The notes: generated by a model not told the origin, from the sequence alone. Positions 48,335 to 63,891 are shown, counted from the first letter of the stretch. The stretch: DNA of 64,000 bases from Verticiella sediminum (GCF_007558815.1 NZ_VLTJ01000004.1:1-64000); one strand, 5' to 3'. Numbers and translations are program-made.

Positions 48335-49303
48335 ATGCGTATGACCCCATGGGTGGCGGCGGTGGCCGTCGCGTGTGCAGCGGCGGCCCCGGTGCAGGCC
48401 GCGGACTGGCCCGGCGAGCGGCCGGTCAGGCTGGTGGTGCCGGCCGCGGCCGGCGGTTCCCTCGATACCCTGGCCCGGCCGCTGGCCCAGGCCATGTCGG
48501 ATATCTCCGGCGGCACCTTCATCGTCGAGAACCGGGGCGGCGCGGGCGGCGCCATTGGTGCCGACAATGTGGCCAAGTCCAAACCCGATGGCTATTCGCT
48601 CCTGATGGGCGGCGTGCACCACATGATCCTGCCGGTGGCCTATCCCGAGATGCCCTACGACACCGGCAAGGACTTGTTGCCGGTCAGCCTGTTCGCCACG
48701 GTGCCCAACGTGCTGCTGGTGCCGGCCAAGGCGTCGGAGAAGACCGTGCAGGAGCTGGTCGAACGGGCCAAGGCCGAGCCCGGGTCGCTGAACTACGGTA
48801 CGGGCGGCAAGGGGACCCTGCACCATCTCACCACCGAGCGGTTCGACAGCATCGTCGGGATCGATACGCAGGCCGTGCACTATCGGGGCAGCGCGCCGGC
48901 GATCGCCGATCTCATGGGCGGGCAGATCGATTTCATGTTCGAGACCATGCCTTCCGCACTGGGCCAGATCAAGGCCGGCACGCTCAGGCCGCTGGCGGTG
49001 ACGTCCGCCGAGCGCTCCGCGGCGCTGCCGGATGTACCGACATTGGCCGAGGCGGGCGTGCCCGACCTGGCGGTGACCACGTGGTACGGCATCTTCGGGC
49101 CGGCCGGCCTGCCCGACGAGGTGACGCAGGCCATGCGCGACCTGGTGAACAAAGCCCTGGCGAGCGACCAGGTGCAGAGGCTGTGGAAGGACTACGGCGC
49201 CACCACCAGCGGCGAAGGCTCGGGCGATTTTCCCGGCTTTGCCAGCGCCGAGCTCCAGCGCTGGGCGCAGATCGGCGGCAGCGTGGATCTGGGCAAGGAC
49301 TGA
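48335..49303 (+). CDS. Bug-family (TctC) periplasmic binding protein
   Basis: The 322-residue periplasmic protein has a signal peptide (22 residues, PVQA) and the TctC/Bug fold: PVRLVVPAAAGGSLDTLARPL, ENRGGAGGAIGADNVAKSKPDGYSLL, and YGTGGKGTLHHL. Bug proteins bind carboxylates, amides or aromatic acids for tripartite carriers; they are very numerous in Bordetella-type genomes and often lack their own TctAB, as here. GAAGGAG precedes ATG 48335. The position suggests it may bind the pathway's acid. Confidence 0.88.
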   Translation: MRMTPWVAAVAVACAAAAPVQAADWPGERPVRLVVPAAAGGSLDTLARPLAQAMSDISGGTFIVENRGGAGGAIGADNVAKSKPDGYSLLMGGVHHMILPVAYPEMPYDTGKDLLPVSLFATVPNVLLVPAKASEKTVQELVERAKAEPGSLNYGTGGKGTLHHLTTERFDSIVGIDTQAVHYRGSAPAIADLMGGQIDFMFETMPSALGQIKAGTLRPLAVTSAERSAALPDVPTLAEAGVPDLAVTTWYGIFGPAGLPDEVTQAMRDLVNKALASDQVQRLWKDYGATTSGEGSGDFPGFASAELQRWAQIGGSVDLGKD

Positions 49304-49493
49304 GCAAAGCGTGCACGGGCCGGCTGCGTGCCGGTCCTGTGGCGGGCGGCGCTCGGATGAGCCCCCCGCAGCAGACGGTAGGGAAGGGAATGCCGGATCG
49401 CGGCACGATGCGCCGCGCTGCGGCCGCCTGTGTGTACTGTGTATAGTGCGCCGCTGACGGTGCGTGTCCCTTTCTCGACAGTCGAGTGAGCCG

Positions 49494-50627
49494 ATGTCCT
49501 TGTCTTCCGCGTTGTCCATCGCCGATCTGCGCCGCCTGGCGCAGCGGCGCCTGCCGCGCATGGTGTTCGATTATCTGGACGGCGGCGCCGAGGACGAAGT
49601 GAGCCTGCGCGCAAACCGGGCCGCGTTCGAGGCGCTGCGGCTGCAGCCGCGCCTCTTGCGCGACGCCTCGGTGCGCGATCCCCGGGTGAACCTGTTCGGG
49701 CGGGAGTGGGCCATGCCCGTGGCCGTCGCGCCGGTGGGCCTGGCCGGCGTGTTCTGGCCGCAGGGCGATCTGCACACGGCGCGCGCCGCAGGCCGGGCGG
49801 GCGTGCCTTTCATCCTGTCGACGGCGAGCAGCGTGTCGCTCGAGGACGTGGCGCGCGGGGCGCCCGACACCGAACTCTGGTTCCAGCTCTACGTCATCAG
49901 CCGCCGGATCGCCGACGCCCTGGTCGAGCGCGCGCTGGCGGCGGGCTACCGCACACTGGTGCTGACCATCGACGTGCCGGTCAGCGGCTATCGCGAACGC
50001 GACCTGCGCAATGGCTTCGCGCAGCCGTTTCGTGTCACGCCGCGCACGGTGCTGGATGTCGCGCGCCACCCCGGCTGGCTCTGGCGCATGGCGCGGCACG
50101 GCAGCCCCCAACTGGCCAATCTTGCCACGGTGGACGCCGCCGACGCCGAATCGCAGGCTGCGCTGCTCAAGCGGCAGATGGATGCCTCGTTCGACTGGCA
50201 CGCCTTGGCGCGCCTGCGCGAACGCTGGCCGCATCGCCTGCTGGTGAAGGGAGTGTTGCATCCAGACGACGCTCGCGATGCCTTTGCGCTGGGCGTCGAT
50301 GGCCTCGTGCTGTCCAATCACGGCGGCCGGCAGCTCGACGGCGCGCTCGGCGCTCTGGATCTGTTGCCGCGCGTCGCCGCCCTGGCCGGCGGACGGCCGG
50401 TGCTGGTGGACGGTGGGGTGCGGCGCGGTGTCGACGTATTGCGCGCGCTCGCGCTGGGCGCGAGCGGCGTGCTGCTGGGGCGCGCGGTGCAGTACGGGCT
50501 GGCAGCGGGCGGCGAGGCCGGCGCCGGTCGGGCGCTGGCCCTGCTGCGCGAGGAGCTCGATCGCGCGATGGCGCTTTGTGCACTGCGGCAAATCAGCGAA
50601 ATCGGGCCGGACTTGCTGGCACCGTGA
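49494..50627 (+). CDS. FMN-dependent L-2-hydroxyacid dehydrogenase resembling (S)-mandelate dehydrogenase
   Basis: The 377-residue FMN barrel enzyme oxidises L-2-hydroxy acids at the membrane or to a quinone. It closely follows MdlB from memory: RLPRMVFDYLDGGAEDE near 20-35, ELWFQLYVISRRIADALV, GYRERDLRNGF and RQMDASFDWHAL. The catalytic His276 is in SNHGGRQLD, with Arg279. The last strand has LVDGGVRRGVDVLRALALGA. ATG 49494 is chosen over GTG 49464. It is the last gene of the hydroxyacid set and faces the atp operon. Confidence 0.86.
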   Translation: MSLSSALSIADLRRLAQRRLPRMVFDYLDGGAEDEVSLRANRAAFEALRLQPRLLRDASVRDPRVNLFGREWAMPVAVAPVGLAGVFWPQGDLHTARAAGRAGVPFILSTASSVSLEDVARGAPDTELWFQLYVISRRIADALVERALAAGYRTLVLTIDVPVSGYRERDLRNGFAQPFRVTPRTVLDVARHPGWLWRMARHGSPQLANLATVDAADAESQAALLKRQMDASFDWHALARLRERWPHRLLVKGVLHPDDARDAFALGVDGLVLSNHGGRQLDGALGALDLLPRVAALAGGRPVLVDGGVRRGVDVLRALALGASGVLLGRAVQYGLAAGGEAGAGRALALLREELDRAMALCALRQISEIGPDLLAP

Positions 50628-50704
50628 ATGCGCCCGCACGCATCGTAAAGGTGCGTGTTGCCAGCGGGATGGGCGCAGATGCGCTGTTAATGTGCCGTAA
50701 CCAA

Positions 50705-50734
50705 TTGCGGCACGGCATCAAAGCACGCTATACT
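50705..50734 (+). promoter_or_regulatory. Candidate promoter of the atp operon
   Basis: TATACT (50729-50734) is 5/6 to the -10 consensus; TTGCGG (50705-50710) is a poor -35, with 18 bp between. The atpI start lies about 130 bp downstream. Confidence 0.4.
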
Positions 50735-50867
50735 TGAAAAGTTTGACGCCTACAGAAAAACAGCATCGAGCCATGAGCGGGGCGCTTACTTCACCCGAGT
50801 AAGCGCCGAATCTCAGGGAAGATTCTTGCCTCTGCCGACAATCGCAGGGCGAGTTCGACCGGGCACG

Positions 50868-51356
50868 ATGCTGCAAGCGCAAAGGATGCAGGTGCCATAC
50901 AACGCCTGGGACGACGTCTCTGACGATAAAGATGCGGGCGATACGCCCGACATCAAGGCCCTCTCCGCAGAAGAAATTGCAGTCATCGATCGGCGCGCAG
51001 CCAGAACGCTCGCGCGCACGGTGGTTGTGCAGTTGTCTGCAAGCGGAGCGGTCGCCCTGGCGGCGTGGCTGGTGGCCGGGCCCATGGCCGGGTTTTCCGC
51101 TCTGGTCGGGGCGGCAGCCTGTGCGATTCCGAATGTGCTGTTGGCGTTGCGGTTGCTGTTCGGAATGATCGGGGGTGGCTCTGCGTCGCCCGCGACGGTC
51201 CTTCTGGGGGAATTCATCAAGCTCGTCCTCACGGCATGTCTGCTGGGGCTGGCTGTGAAATTCGGCAGGGACGTTCTGGTCTGGCCCGCGCTGCTGGTTG
51301 GCCTGGTGGTGGCTCTCAAGAGCTATTACTGGTTGTTGTTGTTCAAGGATTCATAA
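50868..51356 (+). CDS. atpI: ATP synthase assembly protein AtpI
   Basis: The 162-residue membrane protein has a charged N-terminus (DDVSDDKDAGDTP) and four helices (from about 50), typical of AtpI, which helps assemble the c-ring and Mg handling. It is not needed for catalysis. The start is uncertain: ATG 50868, ATG 50886 or TTG 50826 are all possible. It heads the atp operon and precedes atpB by 66 bp. Confidence 0.8.
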   Translation: MLQAQRMQVPYNAWDDVSDDKDAGDTPDIKALSAEEIAVIDRRAARTLARTVVVQLSASGAVALAAWLVAGPMAGFSALVGAAACAIPNVLLALRLLFGMIGGGSASPATVLLGEFIKLVLTACLLGLAVKFGRDVLVWPALLVGLVVALKSYYWLLLFKDS

Positions 51357-51422
51357 CCATTCCTGGCGCCGGCCCCGCAGTTCCGCGGCCGGCAGGCGCC
51401 GGGCCCATGCGAAGGTTTAGAG

Positions 51423-52286
51423 ATGGCTAGTGCTGCGCCTACCGCGTCCGAATACATCGTGCACCATCTGGGGCACCTCAATAACACCGGGCATCCCCAG
51501 ACCGTCATCGCCGATTTCAGCGTCGTCAACTACGATTCGCTGTTCTGGTCGATCCTGATGGGCTCGATCGTCTGCTTTTTCCTGTGGCGAGCCGCGCGCA
51601 ACGCGACGGCGGGCGTGCCGGGCCGGTTCCAGGCCGCCGTCGAGATGCTCGTCGAGATGGTCGAGGAGCAGGCCAAGAGCATCATCCCCAACGAGTCGAC
51701 CCGTCGCTTCGTCTCCCCGCTGGCTCTCACCGTGTTCCTCTGGATCATCCTGATGAACGCGCTGGATCTGGTGCCGGTCGATCTGATCCCGAGCATCCTG
51801 CGCTGGACGGGCCTGGACCAGGTCATCCACTACCACCGCATCCTGCCGACCGCCGACCTGAACGTGCCGCTGGGCATGTCCCTGGGCGTGCTGCTGCTCT
51901 CGCTGTACTACGGCATCAAGATCAAGCATCCGGGCGGCTTCGTGAAGGAACTCTTCACCGCCCCCTTCCACGCCCACGGCATCGGCGCGATCGTCCTCGC
52001 CCCCTTCAACCTGCTGCTGAACATCGTCGAGTACTTCGCCAAGACGGTCTCGCTGGGCATGCGGTTGTTCGGCAACATGTTCGCCGGCGAACTCATTTTC
52101 ATGCTGATCGCGCTGCTGGGCGCGAGCTGGGCCGGTCTGTCGGCTTCCAGCCTGGCATTCGGTTTCGGGCACCTGCTGGCGGGTTCCATCTGGGCCATCT
52201 TCCACGTTCTGATCGTTCTGCTGCAAGGTTTCATCTTCATGATGCTGACCTTGGTGTACGTCGGCCAGGCACACGAAGGGCACTGA
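51423..52286 (+). CDS. atpB: F1Fo ATP synthase subunit a
   Basis: The 287-residue membrane subunit forms the proton half-channels. The essential Arg is in [17 protein letters not shown], with the rest of the family core [18 protein letters not shown] and the C-terminal [12 protein letters not shown]. Length fits. Second in the atp operon. Confidence 0.97.
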   Translation: MASAAPTASEYIVHHLGHLNNTGHPQTVIADFSVVNYDSLFWSILMGSIVCFFLWRAARNATAGVPGRFQAAVEMLVEMVEEQAKSIIPNESTRRFVSPLALTVFLWIILMNALDLVPVDLIPSILRWTGLDQVIHYHRILPTADLNVPLGMSLGVLLLSLYYGIKIKHPGGFVKELFTAPFHAHGIGAIVLAPFNLLLNIVEYFAKTVSLGMRLFGNMFAGELIFMLIALLGASWAGLSASSLAFGFGHLLAGSIWAIFHVLIVLLQGFIFMMLTLVYVGQAHEGH

Positions 52287-52715
<429 letters not shown>

Positions 52716-52816
52716 GACGCGCTTCAGAGCCCGCAAACAGGGCGTGGCGGCGCGGCGGCCCAGACATCTGCGCCCGCCGCCACGACTGAATTTCCATTCG
52801 CTATAGGGAAACGACC

Positions 52817-53287
52817 GTGAATCTGAACGCTACGATCATCTTCCAGATGCTCGTGTTCTTCGTTCTCGGCTGGTTCACGATGAAGTTCGTGTGGCCGCCG
52901 CTGTCGAAGTCCATCGAAGAGCGTCGCCAGAAAATCGCTGCTGGTCTGGCTGACGCCGAGCGCGGCCGTGCCGATCTGGCCCAAGCCCAGGCCCGTGTGA
53001 GCCTGCTCGAATCTTCGGCCAAGGCCGAGAACCAGGTCCGGATGGCCGACGCCGAGAAGCAGGCTGCCGCCATCGTCGAGGCCGCGCGCAAGGAAGCTGA
53101 GGCCGAGCGTGCCCGCATTCTGGCGCAAGCCCAACAAGAAGCCGAGCAGCAAGCCCAGCGCGCGCGCGATTCGCTGCGCGACGCCGTGGCCGATCTCGCC
53201 GTCAAGGGCGCCGAGCAGATCCTCCGCCGCGAGGTCAACGCACAGGCGCACGCCGAACTGCTGGGCCAGTTGAAGGCGCAGCTCTAA
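52817..53287 (+). CDS. atpF: F1Fo ATP synthase subunit b
   Basis: The 156-residue subunit is the peripheral stalk: one N-terminal membrane helix ([18 protein letters not shown]) and a long charged coiled coil. The start is GTG at 52817. Confidence 0.96.
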   Translation: MNLNATIIFQMLVFFVLGWFTMKFVWPPLSKSIEERRQKIAAGLADAERGRADLAQAQARVSLLESSAKAENQVRMADAEKQAAAIVEAARKEAEAERARILAQAQQEAEQQAQRARDSLRDAVADLAVKGAEQILRREVNAQAHAELLGQLKAQL

Positions 53288-53305
53288 ACATCAGGATGCC
53301 CAACC

Positions 53306-53848
53306 ATGGCTGAACTGTCTACCATCGCCCGGCCGTACGCCGAAGCCCTGTTCGGCGCCGCGCTCGCCGACGGTGCCGACTTGGCGGCCTGGGCGGATCT
53401 GGTTGCCGAGATGGCCCAGGCCGAGCAGCATCCCGAGGTGCAGTCGGCCTTGTCCAGCCCGCGCCTGGATGCTCCGGCGCGCGTTGCGCTTCTGAGCTCG
53501 GTGCTGAAGTCCAAACTCAACCCGGCGGCATCGAACTTTCTGTCGCTGCTTGCCGAGAACGACCGTCTCGAACTGCTGCCCGAAATCGCGCGCCAGTTCG
53601 CCCTACTGAAGAACCGCCACGACGGTGTGGCCGATGCGCGCATCGAGTCCGCTTTCGAGCTGACCGCTGCCCAGGTGACCGAACTGGTCGCCGGGCTCGA
53701 GAAGAAGTTCGGTCTCAAGCTCAAGCCCGTCGTCAGCATCGAGCCGGCGCTGATCGGCGGCGTGCGCGTCAGTGTGGGCGACCAGGTGCTGGACGCTTCC
53801 GTGCGTGCCCAGCTCGAGCGCATGCGCGATACGCTGGTCGCCAACTGA
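53306..53848 (+). CDS. atpH: F1Fo ATP synthase subunit delta
   Basis: The 180-residue subunit links the stalk to F1. [14 protein letters not shown] and the C-terminal [25 protein letters not shown] are the usual family ends. Confidence 0.96.
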   Translation: MAELSTIARPYAEALFGAALADGADLAAWADLVAEMAQAEQHPEVQSALSSPRLDAPARVALLSSVLKSKLNPAASNFLSLLAENDRLELLPEIARQFALLKNRHDGVADARIESAFELTAAQVTELVAGLEKKFGLKLKPVVSIEPALIGGVRVSVGDQVLDASVRAQLERMRDTLVAN

Positions 53849-53883
53849 CAGGCACCGGCAAACAGGATCCCAGGAGTCTATCC

Positions 53884-55425
<1,542 letters not shown>

Positions 55426-55567
55426 GTGCTCCCAGGCCTGGGCTGCCCCAGCCCGCTCCCCGAGGGGGGCAAGCAAACTTGGGGCGGCCCGGCGTTTTCT
55501 CGGGAGTGCAACCGCAAGGGTCGGCGCATGTGCCTACATGATGCCGGCTCGGGTTTAGGATAGAGCT

Positions 55568-57947
<2,380 letters not shown>

Positions 57948-58104
57948 AAGTCCCCTCCTACGCGCTGACGCGCGCCCCCCAGGGGGCGGTGCTGGCGGAC
58001 CGGCAAAGCCGGCTCCGCGGCACCCTGGATCGGCCGGCGTGCTTTCATGCGCCGTGGTCGCGCCTGCGCGTTGTGCGGTGGAGCAACTGAAATAGGGAAG
58101 CCCA

Positions 58105-58518
58105 ATGGCAACCATACACGTTGATGTCGTAAGCGCCGAAGACTCGCTTTTTTCCGGCGAGGCGAAGTTCGTGTCGCTGCCGGGTGAGGCCGGCGAGCTG
58201 GGCATCCTGCCCGGCCACACGCCGCTGATCTCGCGCATCCGCCCGGGCACCGTCAAGATCGTGCGCCCTGACGACAGCGAGGAACACGTGTTCGTCGCTG
58301 GCGGTCTGCTGGAGATCCAGCCGACCACGGTGACGGTGCTGTCGGACACGGCGATCCGCTCGCACGACCTGGACGAAGCCAAGGCCGAAGAGGCGCGCCG
58401 CCAGGCCGAGGAAGCCCTGCGCAACGCGCAGGACAAGTCCGAGGTGGCTGTGGTCGAGGCCGAGCTTGCCATGCTCGCCGCGCAGTTGTCCGCGATCCGC
58501 AAGCTGCGCGGCCGCTGA
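58105..58518 (+). CDS. atpC: F1Fo ATP synthase subunit epsilon
   Basis: The 137-residue subunit has the beta-sandwich ([33 protein letters not shown]) and the C-terminal helical hairpin. It ends the atp operon before the hairpin at 58543. Confidence 0.97.
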   Translation: MATIHVDVVSAEDSLFSGEAKFVSLPGEAGELGILPGHTPLISRIRPGTVKIVRPDDSEEHVFVAGGLLEIQPTTVTVLSDTAIRSHDLDEAKAEEARRQAEEALRNAQDKSEVAVVEAELAMLAAQLSAIRKLRGR

Positions 58519-58542
58519 TCCGCACGGCCTGCTGTGTGGCGC

Positions 58543-58582
58543 ACGAAGCCCGCGACCGCAAGGAAGCGGGCTTCGTTGTTTT
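58543..58582 (+). terminator. Intrinsic terminator of the atp operon
   Basis: ACGAAGCCCGC (58543-58553) and GCGGGCTTCGT (58566-58576) form an 11-bp perfect stem with a 12-nt loop, then TGTTTT. Confidence 0.88.
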
Positions 58583-58598
58583 GCCGCCGGACGGGCCG

Positions 58599-58823
58599 CC
58601 CCAAGGCAAGAGGCGTCTCTCGGAAGGCGAGCGCGTCGAGGCCGGCGCCGAACTGGGCCGCTGCGGCAACAGCGGCAACACCTCGGAGCCCCGCCTGCAC
58701 TTTCACCTGCAGGACGGCCCGCGGCTGGGCCTGCCGGCCCAGTTCCTGAACTACGCCGCGAACGGCAAGCCCGTCGATCGGGGCGAGCCCGCCAAGGGCA
58801 AGACGATACGACCGCTCGAGTAG
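58599..58823 (+). pseudogene. 5'-truncated remnant of an M23 (LytM) peptidase gene
   Basis: The frame reads GERVEAGAELGRCGNSGNTSEPRLHFHLQDGPRL, clearly the end of an M23 endopeptidase domain, but the upstream half with the first zinc ligands is missing and the HLHFH-type motif here has Arg for the first His. It starts right after the atp terminator with no start codon of its own, so it is a non-functional fragment. Confidence 0.75.
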
Positions 58824-59047
58824 AGGCGCAGAAGGGGCGGCAAGCGCCCCATGGCCCGGCCGGCCCCTCAGCCCGTCGGACCGGCCTGTTTGCCGATGCC
58901 GGTCCATCGTGGTCATAGCCGCTATGATCCCTGGTGCGCACGCCCCGGGTTTTGTCCGGGCGGGCGCATCGTCGTGCCGCGCCATGCCGGGCGCGCTCGC
59001 CCAGGCCGCCGGCGCCACGACGCACGGTGTGCTTTCCAGGAGGACCC

Positions 59048-59398
59048 ATGCATCCCTTTCGTTCACTGCGTCTGTTCACCGTGTGTGCGCTACTGCCCGC
59101 GCTCGCCCTGGCCGGCTGCTCATGGCTGCCGCGCTGGGCGGGCGGCGGCGAGCCCGGCGCCACCGTGGTCCAACCCGCCGCTCAGGACAATCTGGTCGTC
59201 GTGCAATACCGCCAGGGGCCGCGCTCGTTCGCCGCGCAGACCGCCAACGAGGCCGTCGGCGTGCGCATGGTGCAGACCCTGGGCGTGATCGACGGCGCCC
59301 TGGTCGAGCCGCCGGCCGGCATGAGCGCCGAGGAGGCGGCCGCCCGTTTGCGCGAGCAGGCCGGGGTCGTCAACGCCGAGCCGCAGCGCGCCCGCTGA
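59048..59398 (+). CDS. Small putative lipoprotein
   Basis: The 116-residue protein has a signal ending in the lipobox LALAGC (Cys near residue 22) and a small soluble part with no named domain. AGGAGG is just upstream of ATG 59048. It is a single gene. Confidence 0.75.
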   Translation: MHPFRSLRLFTVCALLPALALAGCSWLPRWAGGGEPGATVVQPAAQDNLVVVQYRQGPRSFAAQTANEAVGVRMVQTLGVIDGALVEPPAGMSAEEAAARLREQAGVVNAEPQRAR

Positions 59399-59599
59399 CG
59401 CCCGGGGGCACGCGCCCGGCGCTGGTCGACAGCCCGTGTGCCGGGCCATGAGCCCGTCCACGGCGGCGACGATGTGCGGCATGACGACGCGGGCCACGCC
59501 CAGGCCGCCGTCCGGCCGACGAGCGCGGCAACCAGGGGTATGAATCCTGCGGACATGGGGTCGCATCCGACGCAACCTCATGTTCCCGCAGGAGACGGT

Positions 59600-61948
59600 A
59601 TGACGCGCAAAGTCGATTTCGCCCCCTACAAGGGTCCCGCCGGAGGCTGGGGTTCGGCCTATTCCGTAGGCAACGTGCTGGTGCGCCAGATGGCGCCAGG
59701 CGCCGTTGCGACGCTCGGGCGCCAGAACAAGGCTGGTGGCCATATGTGCACCAGTTGCGCATGGGCCAAGCCGGCGCGCTCGCATCCCTTCGAGTTCTGC
59801 GAGAACGGCGCCAAGGCCACGGCCTGGGAGACCACGACGCGCCGGGCCGATTCCGGCTTCTTCGCCACGCACAGCGTGAGCGAGCTGCGCGCCATGACCG
59901 ATTTCGAACTGGAGAACGCGGGGCGCCTCACGACGCCGATGCGTTGGGACCCGCTCAAGGACGCCTATGTCGAGGTCGACTGGGAGCAGGCGTTCGCCGA
60001 GATCGGCGCAGAGCTCACCGCGTTGCGAGCCCGAGCGGAACAGGTCGTGTTCTACACCTCCGGCAGAGCATCGCTGGAGACTTCCTACATGTATCAACTG
60101 TTCGCCCGCGTCTACGGCAACAACAACCTGCCGGACAGCTCGAACATGTGCCACGAGAGCACCTCGGTGGCGCTGCCCAAGACCATCGGCGTGCCGGTCG
60201 GGACGGTGCGACTGCCCGACTTCGCAGTGACGGACGCCATTTTCTTCTTCGGCCAGAATGTCGGTACCAGCAGCCCGCGTCTGCTGCACGAACTGCAGCA
60301 GGCGAGCGAGCGCGGCGTGCCGATCGTGACCTTCAATCCCTTGCGCGAACGCGGGCTGGAAGCTTTCAAGAACCCGCAGTCGCCCTCGGAGATGGTGTCC
60401 AGCCTGTCGACGCGGATTTCGTCGCAGTACCACCAGGTGGTGCCGGGCGGTGACTGCGCGGCCATTGCCGGCATGTGCAAGGCGATCCTGCAGGCGGATG
60501 ACGAGGCCGTGCAAAGCGGCGCACCGCGCGTGCTGGACATCGATTTCATCCGCGAGCATACGGACGGGTTCGATGCGTTCGCACAGGCCGTGCGCGCCCG
60601 CGAATGGGCCGACATCGAGCGCGAGTCCGGGCTTACCCGCGGCGCGCTGCAGGCGGCCGCGCGCGTGTATTGCCATGCGCGCGCCGCGATCGCGATCTAC
60701 GGAATGGGCATGACCCAGCACGTGCGCGGCGTGGACAACGTGCACATGATCACGAATCTCCTGCTCATGCGCGGCAACATCGGCAAGCCGGGCGCGGGCG
60801 TGTGTCCGGTCCGCGGCCACTCCAACGTCCAGGGCCAGCGCACCGTGGGCATCACCGAGAAGCCCGAACTCGCGCCGCTCGACAGGCTGGCCGAGCTCTA
60901 TGGTTTCACGCCGCCGCGCGCCAAGGGCCTGGACACCGTCGGCACGTGTGAGGGCGTGATGGACGGCAGCGTGCGCGGCTTCGTCGGGCTGGGCGGCAAC
61001 CTCTTGCGCGCGGCCCCGGATTCGGGGCGGCTGGAGCCGGCCTGGCGCGGTCTGCGCCTCACGGTGCACATCGCGACCAAGCTGAACCGCACGCACCTGC
61101 ATCCGGGCGAAATCGGCTATCTACTGCCCTGTCTGGCGCGCAGCGAACTGCATGCAAGTCCGCGGGGCGCGCAGGCCGTCAGCACCGAGGACAGCACGGC
61201 CTGTATCCACGGTTCGATGGGCAGGCGGAAGCCGGCGAGCGCTCGCCTGCTGGCCGAGTCGGCGATCGTTGCCGCCATCGCCGAACGCACGGTGGCGGCG
61301 GACGCCGCGGTGCCCTGGCCGGTCTGGGCGCACGATATGGTGGCGGTGCGGGCAGCGATGGCGGCAACCTGGCCGGATCAGTTCGGCGACATCGAGACTG
61401 CCATGTGGCAGCCCGGCGGCATGCCGCGCCCGCTGGGGGCGCGCCAGCGCGAGTGGAAGACCGGGAATGGTCGCGCCAACTTCATGGCCGAAGCGGCGGT
61501 ACCATCCGAGTCGGCCTCGCCCGGCAGCGACGTGCTGCGCCTGATGACGCTGCGCAGCAACGACCAGTTCAACACCACCGTATACGGCTACGACGATCGA
61601 TTCCGCGGCATCAAGGGTACGCGGCACGTGGTGCTGATGCATCGCAACGACATCGACCGGCTGGGCCTGTACGAAGGCGACACCGTGAAGCTGTGCACCG
61701 TCGCTGCGGACGAACGCAGGCGCGAGCTGGAAGGCCTGCGTGTGGTGCCCTATGACGTACCCGAGGGTAGCTGCGCTTCCTATTTTCCCGAATGCAACGT
61801 GCTGCTGCCGCTGGGACACCATGCGCGCGAGAGCCGCGTGCCGGCCGCCAAGTCGATACCGGTGCGCATCGTGCGGCTGGGCGGCGTGCCCCGGGCCACG
61901 GCGCCGGGCAAGGCCGGGGCGTCGCGGGTCGATGCGCGCCACCTGTAG
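59600..61948 (+). CDS. FdhF/YdeP-type molybdopterin oxidoreductase
   Basis: The 782-residue protein belongs to the formate-dehydrogenase-like molybdopterin family. The N-terminus has a short cluster motif, CTSCAWAKPARSHPFEFCENG, then the large Mo-binding domains (FYTSGRASLETSYMYQLFAR, SSNMCHESTSVAL, FGQNVGTSSPR, MTQHVRGVDNV, RGHSNVQGQRT) and a C-terminal dinucleotide-binding beta barrel (LRSNDQFNTTVYGYDDRFRG). YdeP-type proteins are linked to acid or stress resistance. No beta or membrane subunit and no cofactor genes follow. ATG 59600 is supported by AGGAGA. Confidence 0.86.
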   Translation: MTRKVDFAPYKGPAGGWGSAYSVGNVLVRQMAPGAVATLGRQNKAGGHMCTSCAWAKPARSHPFEFCENGAKATAWETTTRRADSGFFATHSVSELRAMTDFELENAGRLTTPMRWDPLKDAYVEVDWEQAFAEIGAELTALRARAEQVVFYTSGRASLETSYMYQLFARVYGNNNLPDSSNMCHESTSVALPKTIGVPVGTVRLPDFAVTDAIFFFGQNVGTSSPRLLHELQQASERGVPIVTFNPLRERGLEAFKNPQSPSEMVSSLSTRISSQYHQVVPGGDCAAIAGMCKAILQADDEAVQSGAPRVLDIDFIREHTDGFDAFAQAVRAREWADIERESGLTRGALQAAARVYCHARAAIAIYGMGMTQHVRGVDNVHMITNLLLMRGNIGKPGAGVCPVRGHSNVQGQRTVGITEKPELAPLDRLAELYGFTPPRAKGLDTVGTCEGVMDGSVRGFVGLGGNLLRAAPDSGRLEPAWRGLRLTVHIATKLNRTHLHPGEIGYLLPCLARSELHASPRGAQAVSTEDSTACIHGSMGRRKPASARLLAESAIVAAIAERTVAADAAVPWPVWAHDMVAVRAAMAATWPDQFGDIETAMWQPGGMPRPLGARQREWKTGNGRANFMAEAAVPSESASPGSDVLRLMTLRSNDQFNTTVYGYDDRFRGIKGTRHVVLMHRNDIDRLGLYEGDTVKLCTVAADERRRELEGLRVVPYDVPEGSCASYFPECNVLLPLGHHARESRVPAAKSIPVRIVRLGGVPRATAPGKAGASRVDARHL

Positions 61949-61975
61949 CCCCGGCTCCGCGCCGGGTGCCAGCCG

Positions 61976-63061
<1,086 letters not shown>

Positions 63062-63103
63062 GTCGTGGCTCCTTGCTGGTGTCGGGTCGGATGTCGGGGC
63101 GGT

Positions 63104-63877
63104 TCAGGCGAGGCAGTCGGGCGCTTCGCGCAGCACGCGGCGCGCGAAGTACGCGAACGTGAGGCCGGTGATCTCGGGCTTGAGCAGAAAGTCGTGCGAT
63201 CCCTGGGCACGCTCGCCGGGGACCGGGCGCACCGGCCCGATGGCGCGGGCGCGCAGTTGCGCGGCGGCGGCCTGTTCGAACCAGATCGCGAGCACGGCGG
63301 CCTCCTCAATGGAGCGGCCGGCGGTCAGCAGGCCGTGGTTGGCAAGCAGCAGGGAGTGCTTGCTGCCCAGCGCGTCCGCGATGATCTCGCCTTCGTTGTT
63401 GCCGATCGGCAGCCCGGGCCACTCCGGCAGGAAGGCGCAGTCGTTGTGGAACGGGGTGGCGTCCATGTGCGCGACGACCAGCGGCTCGCCCACCATGGCC
63501 AGGGCGCTGGTGGCCGGCGGATGGGTGTGCACGATGCATTGCACGTCCGGGCGCTGGGCATAGACCCACATATGGAAGCGGTTGGCCGGATTGGGCAGCG
63601 AGCGGCCGTCCAGCGGCTGCAGGTCGTCGTCGATGCGGATGACCGACTCGGCCGTGGCCTCGTCCGCACCGACGCCGAAACGCAGCGTGAAGTAGGTGCC
63701 CGGCTCCTCGGCGCGGGCGGTGATCTGGCCGGCCAGCCCGCCATACCAATGGCCTTGGGCCGCGAGCATGCGGCAGGCGAGGACGAAACGCTCGAGCGGT
63801 GTCCAGGATGGCAGCGAGACGCGGGTGGCGATTTCACGATCCACGCGTTCGCGCAACTGCTGTTCAGTGTCGGACAT
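63104..63877 (-). CDS. Class II aldolase/adducin-family protein
   Basis: The 257-residue enzyme has the zinc-dependent class II aldolase/adducin fold: a possible catalytic block VHTHPPATSALAMVGEPLV with a metal-binding HTH pair, then HMDATPFHND and LLLANHGLLTAGRS. Members act on sugar phosphates or small aldol substrates; which one is unknown. It probably shares a transcript with the TRAP binding protein downstream (42 bp), which suggests uptake and processing of one substrate. Confidence 0.85.
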   Translation of the reverse strand: MSDTEQQLRERVDREIATRVSLPSWTPLERFVLACRMLAAQGHWYGGLAGQITARAEEPGTYFTLRFGVGADEATAESVIRIDDDLQPLDGRSLPNPANRFHMWVYAQRPDVQCIVHTHPPATSALAMVGEPLVVAHMDATPFHNDCAFLPEWPGLPIGNNEGEIIADALGSKHSLLLANHGLLTAGRSIEEAAVLAIWFEQAAAAQLRARAIGPVRPVPGERAQGSHDFLLKPEITGLTFAYFARRVLREAPDCLA

Positions 63878-63891
63878 GATGTTTTCCTATA

